The position numbers and the translations under genes are program-made. Positions 1 to 5,056 of a DNA stretch of 5,056 nucleotides are shown in pieces. Each line of letters begins with the position of its first letter. Within the stretch, counting starts at the first letter, position 1. Where the stretch lies: contig JBOGFC010000097.1 in NCBI GenBank assembly GCA_050742155.1, forward strand, positions 1-5,056, in the 5' to 3' direction. The notes under the pieces are model-generated. The model worked only from the letters and a program-made list of their open reading frames with translations, made no database searches and had not been told where the DNA came from. The DNA comes from JBOGFC01 sp050742155. GTDB taxonomy: Bacteria; Actinomycetota; Acidimicrobiia; Spongiisociales; JALYHC01.

Positions 1-1399
1 AGCTGGTTCTCGAAGCGCCGCTTCTCGCGGGCCCCGATGAACCGGACCGCCGACAGCACCAAGAGGACGCCTACCACGAAGGCCAGCAAGCCGTGGAGCA
101 CGCTGGTGGCCATCAGCCCCACCGCCAGACCGAGCACCACCGCGCCGGCCATGGCCCCGGCCACCGCTTCACCTCCCGAGAGGGGTATATCTGCCTGCTC
201 GAGGGCGGTGTTGAGGGGCCGCAGCAACCCCTTCTTCTTGGCGACCGCCTCTGCCTGCTCGGAGAAGCGCCGCAGGAGAGGGATCCGACCGATGACACTC
301 CGCTTCTCCTCCACCGCCTGGCGCCGGCCGAAGGCGGCCAGCCGCCGCGCGCTGCCGCTCCCCTCCCGCTGCGGCCCGGCGAAGATGATCACCACGAAGG
401 TGCTGGCCAGGGCGGCCGCTGCCACCGCGATGGCCATCAAGGTCCCGGGATCGGCCACCGCCCGAGACGGGACGCTCACCACTTTCGGAGCCGGGGGAGC
501 TGTGGCCACTGGGGCCAGGGTGGTGGCGAAGCCGGGCACGGCCACCACCGTCTGGGTGGCCACGTTTCCGTAGGCGACCCCGATCTGCAGGTCCCCGGCC
601 TGCTGCTGCGTGGCCGTGAAACGCACCACCAGGCGGTTGTCCAGCTCCCGCTGAATCCGCCCGTAGAGGTCGGTGAGCCGGCCGGGCTCGGGGGTCTCCA
701 GGTAGAGGCCTTCTCCGGCCTGAACGATCTGCTGAACGGGAGCGGGGTCGAAGTCCGGTGACTGTAGCGCCACCCCGAACACCCGCACCTGCTGATCCTC
801 GACGGCGCCCACCGCCTGCTCCAGGGTGGCGGCCGAAGCCGTGTCCCGGCCATCCGAGAGAAGGATCAGGTTGCGCTCCAGGGTGGCCGCCTCACCTGAG
901 AAGAGCTGGGCCGAGGTCTCCACCGCGTCGTAGAGCGACGTCTCGCCGGTCGCGGCAAGCTGGTCGATGGCGGTGGCCAGCAGCCGCTTGGAGTTGGTGA
1001 ACGGCGCGTACACCGTCACCTGATCCCCGAAGCCGACGATGGCCACCCGGTCCTGGGACCGCATCTGGGTGACGAAGGAGAGGGCCGCCCGCTTGGCGGC
1101 TTCCATCGGCGCCCCGTCCATGCTGCCGGAGGTGTCGATGGTGAGCACGATGCCCACCTCCACCGCCGATTCCCCGATCTTCTCGACCGTCAACTCGCCG
1201 GCCGTCTGCCCGTTCTCGGTGACCGCCAGGGCGGCCGGGTCGAGCTGGGAGGCGTTCTGCACCTCCACCACCATCGTGACCCGCGGGTAGCGGGCAGTGT
1301 TGACGTCGGTGATCTCAACGCCCTCGGCTGTCTGGGCGGCCGCCGGGACGGCCGTCACCAGGACGACCAGCAGTCCCACCAGGAAACGCAGGGAACGCA

Positions 1400-1400
<1 letters not shown>
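1..1400 (-). CDS. tadB: vWA domain-TadB fusion, pilus platform protein (3' end outside window)
   Basis: Reading the minus strand from the ATG at 1400 gives an open frame of 466 complete codons to the window edge, with no stop. Residues 1-22 look like a Sec signal peptide: MRSLR, a hydrophobic core, then an A-A-A cleavage site before Gln23. Residues about 80-265 are a von Willebrand factor A domain with a complete metal (MIDAS) set: D-T-S-G-S at 89-93, Thr154 in a TSLYDA motif, and Asp183 in LSDGRDT. A Pro/Ala-rich stretch leads to a membrane helix at about 318-340. A basic cytoplasmic linker follows, then two further helices (about 410-433 and 434-457). The last visible residues, REKRRFENQL, are typical of the entry to the T2SS-F domain of TadB proteins; the F domain itself lies beyond the edge. 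TadB is an inner-membrane platform subunit on which the CpaF ATPase acts. The start overlaps the cpaF stop (TGATG), implying coupling; GTG at 1403 would add one residue. The vWA call is firm. The TadB call rests on context and the short tail. Confidence 0.87.
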
Positions 1401-2773
<1,373 letters not shown>

Positions 2774-2779
2774 GCCTTA

Positions 2780-2787
2780 CCTTCCTC
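2780..2787 (-). promoter_or_regulatory. Ribosome binding site of cpaF
   Basis: GAGGAAGG lies six bases before the ATG at 2773 and is the best Shine-Dalgarno match in the cpaE-cpaF gap, so it fixes the cpaF start. Another ATG at 2789 is in a different frame and is not served by it. Confidence 0.8.
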
Positions 2788-2802
2788 ATGGTCGTTGGTT
2801 CT

Positions 2803-4008
2803 TTACAGCCATCGGCGCTTGGATTCCGAACTTGAAGCGTTCTTGCCGAGCACCGCCTGGAGGACGCCTTCGAATCCCTTGGCCACCTTCGACTTGGGGT
2901 TGGAGACCACCACCGGCACCCCCTCGTTGACCGAAGCAGGCACCATGGCGTCGGAGGGAACGGCCGCCGCCACCTTCATCTGCAGGGACCGCTCGATCTC
3001 CGAGACGTCGAGGCGCACCTTGGCGTTGCCCCGGTTGAGGATCACCTTGATCTTGCCGGTCGGGAACTTGAGGAGCCGAAGTGTCTCCAGGGCCAGCTTG
3101 GCGTTCTTGATGCTGGGCAGATCCATGTCCACCACCAGCAGCACCTGGTCGGAGCGCTCCAGGATGGAGAGGAGCAGCTCGTCGAGCAGTGAGGCGGTGT
3201 CCACCACCACGTACTCGAACATCGTGCGAAGACGCTGCAGGATCTCCGTCATGGCGGCCGTGGAGACCTCGTCGGCGAAGGCCGGCTCCAGGGGGGCGGC
3301 CAGCACCCGCAGCCCGGAGGGATGGCGCACCATCAGGGACTCGAGCAGCGAGTCGTCCAGGCGGTGCAGCTCGTGGGCCGCGTTGACCAGCGTGAGCTTG
3401 GGCTCCAGCTGGAGGACCAGCCCCACGTCTCCGAACTGCAGGTCGGCGTCCACGATGGCCACCTGCTTGGGGTCGGTCCGGCGGGTCAACAGCATGGCCA
3501 GGTTGGTGGCCACCACCGTCTTGCCGCTGCCCCCTTTGGCGGACACCACGGTGATGATCGTCCCCTCGGGTGCCGGAGACGGCGCCGGGGCGGCAGGTGC
3601 GGCGGCTGCCACCGTCGCCGTAGCTCGCCGCTGGTGGCGCTCCACTTGCTTGAGCGTGTCGGTCACCTTGGGGGCGGTGAGAGGGGCCTCGATGACGTCC
3701 TTCAGCCCGGCCCGCAGCGCCGCCTTCAGAAGAGGGGCGGTGATGGTCCCGGCCACCAGGACCACCGCCAGGTCGGGGTCCACATCGAGGAGGAGCGACG
3801 CCTCCTTGAGTCCGCTCTCGTGGGCATAGGTGGGTCCCAGGATGACCAGGTCGACGGTGCCTTCCTCCACCTGCCGTTGTACGTCGGCCAGGGAGTGGGC
3901 GATCGGTGCCCGGCCCTCGAAGAGGCTCTTGGCCTCAGCCAGGAACTCGTCGTCGTCGTCGACGATGACTAGCCCCTGGCTGTCGATGTTCATAGGGGTG
4001 TCGGTCAC
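2803..4008 (-). CDS. cpaE: CpaE/TadZ-like pilus positioning ATPase with degenerate receiver domain
   Basis: This 401-residue protein is a two-domain CpaE/TadZ. Residues about 11-125 resemble a response-regulator receiver: VIVDDDDEF (14-22) gives the acidic pocket. The usual phospho-acceptor position in the DLVILGP stretch (53-59) is Gly58 rather than Asp, and the late Lys is absent (DVIEAPL, 104-110). An Ala/Pro-rich linker (about 130-149) leads to a ParA/MinD-type ATPase with deviant Walker A KGGSGKT (158-164, both lysines present), Walker A' VDADLQFGD (186-194) and Walker B YVVVDT (266-271). The C-terminus is a basic tail ending in KRRWL. In the family, CpaE/TadZ localises the Tad machinery, often to a cell pole. 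The start used is GTG at 4008, with G-rich ribosome-binding sequence just upstream. ATG at 3993 would remove five residues but sits far from that sequence. It lies 16 nt after cpaB and 29 nt before cpaF, in the same operon. The paralogous ParA of chromosome partition is excluded by the receiver domain and context. Confidence 0.93.
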   Translation of the reverse strand: MTDTPMNIDSQGLVIVDDDDEFLAEAKSLFEGRAPIAHSLADVQRQVEEGTVDLVILGPTYAHESGLKEASLLLDVDPDLAVVLVAGTITAPLLKAALRAGLKDVIEAPLTAPKVTDTLKQVERHQRRATATVAAAAPAAPAPSPAPEGTIITVVSAKGGSGKTVVATNLAMLLTRRTDPKQVAIVDADLQFGDVGLVLQLEPKLTLVNAAHELHRLDDSLLESLMVRHPSGLRVLAAPLEPAFADEVSTAAMTEILQRLRTMFEYVVVDTASLLDELLLSILERSDQVLLVVDMDLPSIKNAKLALETLRLLKFPTGKIKVILNRGNAKVRLDVSEIERSLQMKVAAAVPSDAMVPASVNEGVPVVVSNPKSKVAKGFEGVLQAVLGKNASSSESKRRWL

Positions 4009-4011
4009 GCG

Positions 4012-4026
4012 TCCCCCCGCCCCCTT
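4012..4026 (-). promoter_or_regulatory. G-rich ribosome binding region of cpaE
   Basis: On the minus strand the cpaB TAA stop runs directly into AAGGGGG (4026-4020) and then GGGGGGA (4018-4012), with the GTG of cpaE at 4008. The first match is 11 bases from GTG and the second only 3, so which one is used is unclear. Both favour GTG 4008 over ATG 3993, which would be 18 or more bases away. Confidence 0.5.
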
Positions 4027-4885
4027 ACTGCTGGAAGAGGGTTCTCTTGGTGATGCCCTCGGTGGGGGTCGCCACGAAGTCCTCCGGCACCAGGGTGAGC
4101 CAGACGCTTCCCTTCTCGAAGGAGTAGGCGATTCGCTCGGCCTCGTCGTGGCTCACCTCGAGGGTGTAGACGCCGGTGATCCGCTCCTCCTGCCCGTCGA
4201 CCTGCTGCCCGTCGGGCAGGGTGCTGGGGACGGTGACCTCCTCGGCCCCTGTCTCGGGGCGGAGGTCCTGTCCGGCCGCCAGGACCGGCAGACCCTGCAG
4301 CACGAAGCGGGTGATCTCCTCCTCCTGGGCCTCCTCGACCTCCTGCAGGAGCTCCTGCAGCGTCTCCTCGGTCGACTGGCTGGACCCCACCAGGTCCAGC
4401 TCGATCACCGGAGTGGAGATGGTGACGATCATGTTGACCCGGTCGCCCGCTTGGATGAAGCCGCCCACTCCCCGCACCTCATCCACCTGGATGGAGATGG
4501 CCTGCTTGCCCTCGGGGATGATGTCGGCCAATGGCTTGAGGTCGGCCGTGATCGTCACCCATTGATCGGTGGTCAGGATCTGGTTCTGGGAGATGGGACC
4601 GGCGGCCAGCTTGCCGGCCAGGGCCTGCTGGAGGCTCTCCTGGCTGGTGACGGCGTTGGCGGGCATGAATTGGGCCTCTTCCTGGCTCTTCACCGCCTGA
4701 TTCTGAGAGAGCACCAGGGATCCCTCCGCCCCCTCCTGGATGGTCACCGCGGCCCGATACACCTCGACCAGCCCCACGTCTCCGCGGGTCTCCGCCTCGA
4801 TGTTGGAGAGGAAGTTCCACACGGCGAATGCCGCCAGCCCGGCCAGCAGCAGCGCCACCACAAGGACGATGGTCCTCCTGCCCAT
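4025..4885 (-). CDS. cpaB: CpaB/RcpC-like Flp pilus assembly protein
   Basis: This 286-residue protein (from ATG 4885) is a membrane-anchored CpaB/RcpC. MGRR precedes one hydrophobic helix (about 5-26), with the rest predicted extracytoplasmic. Residues about 38-112 resemble the SAF-type domain, including the GKLAAGPISQNQIL stretch (91-104). Residues 129-156 match the CpaB core pattern (AISIQVDEVRGVGGFIQAGD then RVNMIVTI). ITRFVLQGLPVLAAGQ (191-206) and a TLEVSHDEAERIAYSFEKGSV-like segment (241-261) are the usual C-terminal signatures. A strongly acidic, Gln/Glu-rich segment lies at about 168-190. In the family, CpaB acts in the envelope in pilus assembly and, in diderms, with the secretin; no secretin is seen here. 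The frame could open at TTG 4891, but AGGAG (4896-4892) then touches the start, while it sits six bases from ATG 4885, so ATG is preferred. It is the first gene of the visible operon, 16 nt before cpaE. Confidence 0.92.
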   Translation of the reverse strand: MGRRTIVLVVALLLAGLAAFAVWNFLSNIEAETRGDVGLVEVYRAAVTIQEGAEGSLVLSQNQAVKSQEEAQFMPANAVTSQESLQQALAGKLAAGPISQNQILTTDQWVTITADLKPLADIIPEGKQAISIQVDEVRGVGGFIQAGDRVNMIVTISTPVIELDLVGSSQSTEETLQELLQEVEEAQEEEITRFVLQGLPVLAAGQDLRPETGAEEVTVPSTLPDGQQVDGQEERITGVYTLEVSHDEAERIAYSFEKGSVWLTLVPEDFVATPTEGITKRTLFQQ

Positions 4886-4891
4886 GATCAA

Positions 4892-4896
4892 CTCCT
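4892..4896 (-). promoter_or_regulatory. Ribosome binding site deciding the cpaB start
   Basis: AGGAG on the minus strand is followed by six bases and then ATG at 4885. It directly abuts the alternative TTG at 4891, leaving no spacer, so this site supports the ATG and a protein two residues shorter than the longest frame. Confidence 0.8.
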
Positions 4897-4964
4897 GTCT
4901 CGTCTCAGGGGCTCAACGCCTGTTGCTTTCGGCACCCCGCCTGGATGACCTGAGGGGTTTTTGC
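4897..4964 (-). other. cpaB leader with possible RNA structure
   Basis: This stretch is non-coding and sits between the GC-rich repeats and the cpaB ribosome binding site. On the minus strand CTCAGG (4954-4949) can pair with CCTGAG (4909-4904), enclosing 39 bases and ending eight bases before the AGGAG. A competing pairing is ACCCC with GGGGT (4958-4954 and 4938-4934). The only A-rich patch is AAAAA at about 4958-4962. I could not match the stretch to a known riboswitch family, and no clear -10/-35 pair is visible. A structured leader is an inference only. Confidence 0.25.
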
Positions 4965-5056
4965 TCTCCAGCTCCCTCCCTCCCGGGGGAGGGCCGGGGA
5001 ATCTCTCCCTCCCCCTCCGCGGGGGGTCCGGGAATCTCTCCCTCCCCCTCTGGGGG
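4963..5056. repeat. Imperfect tandem GC-rich repeats, about 33 nt, each with a small palindrome
   Basis: A 21-base unit beginning GGGAATCTCTCCC and ending CCCCCTC occurs identically at 4997-5017 and 5030-5050, a period of 33. Each copy runs into a G-run that can pair with its C-run: 5011-5015 with 5021-5025, and 5044-5048 with 5052-5056. A third, degenerate unit to the left (about 4963-4996) carries CCCTCCC-GG-GGGAGGG (4978-4993). The array appears to continue beyond the right edge. On the minus strand it lies upstream of cpaB, starting about 80 bases before the start codon. No coding frame of note crosses it. Function is unknown. Confidence 0.75.

Noticed and set aside
37..761. Two overlapping plus-strand frames of 178 and 222 codons near the left edge
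   Set aside because: They oppose the vWA-TadB gene, whose frame is continuous and has a signal peptide, MIDAS motifs and membrane helices. The plus-strand products are His/Gly/Arg- or Ala/Thr-rich with no recognisable domain.
3830..4948. A 372-codon plus-strand frame opposite cpaB
   Set aside because: It is antisense to a well-recognised CpaB. Its Leu/Gly/Asp-rich composition is that expected of a complementary frame, with no motif.
4934..4962. Terminator-like ACCCC ... GGGGT followed by T's on the plus strand
   Set aside because: The stem is only five base pairs with a 15-base loop, and no plus-strand gene ends here. It may be part of leader folding on the other strand instead.
4897..4964. 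Glycine or cyclic di-GMP riboswitch resemblance (GGGGTGCCGAAAGCAAC-like stretch)
   Set aside because: Short similarity to CCGAA/GCAA-type aptamer segments is visible, but the rest of either consensus (paired arms, conserved joining regions) could not be found, so no riboswitch is called.
4886..5056. Sigma-factor promoter for the operon
   Set aside because: No TATAAT-like or TTGACA-like pair with acceptable spacing could be found on the minus strand in this GC-rich segment. The promoter may be beyond the right edge.

Overview
This window reads as one block of a Tad/Flp-type pilus assembly operon, all on the minus strand. It probably comes from a high-GC Gram-positive bacterium (Actinomycetota). 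Support for that assignment: the DNA is strongly GC-rich with G/C-ending codons; the TadB-like protein is fused behind a secreted von Willebrand factor A (vWA) domain, an architecture I associate mainly with actinobacterial Tad loci; and no secretin (CpaC/RcpA) or other outer-membrane component is present, although the window covers only part of the locus. The assignment is an inference from gene content, not a marker-gene result.

Layout in the direction of transcription (right to left): a GC-rich upstream region (4886-5056) holds imperfect tandem repeats of about 33 nt and a short leader. Then come cpaB (4885-4025), cpaE/tadZ (4008-2803), cpaF/tadA (2773-1400), and a vWA-TadB platform gene that starts at 1400 and runs off the left edge. 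Gaps are 16 nt, 29 nt and a 1-nt stop/start overlap (TGATG), so co-transcription with translational coupling is very likely. The vWA-TadB reading frame has no stop before the window edge. It was read by translating the minus strand directly, and it fills the apparently empty stretch 1-1400.

How the parts work together (family knowledge): CpaF is the hexameric secretion ATPase that drives pilin assembly. TadB is one of the two inner-membrane platform proteins it works on; its partner TadC would be expected beyond the left edge. CpaE/TadZ is a ParA/MinD-like ATPase that positions the machinery. CpaB/RcpC is a membrane-anchored, extracytoplasmic assembly or gating protein. The pilin, prepilin peptidase, TadC and TadE-like minor pilins are not in the window.

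I see no evidence of a wholly new system. The points most worth a second look are the intact metal-site vWA domain exported in front of TadB, the degenerate receiver domain of CpaE, the upstream palindromic repeat array, and a possibly structured cpaB leader. No tRNA, rRNA, CRISPR array, insertion sequence or convincing promoter was found.
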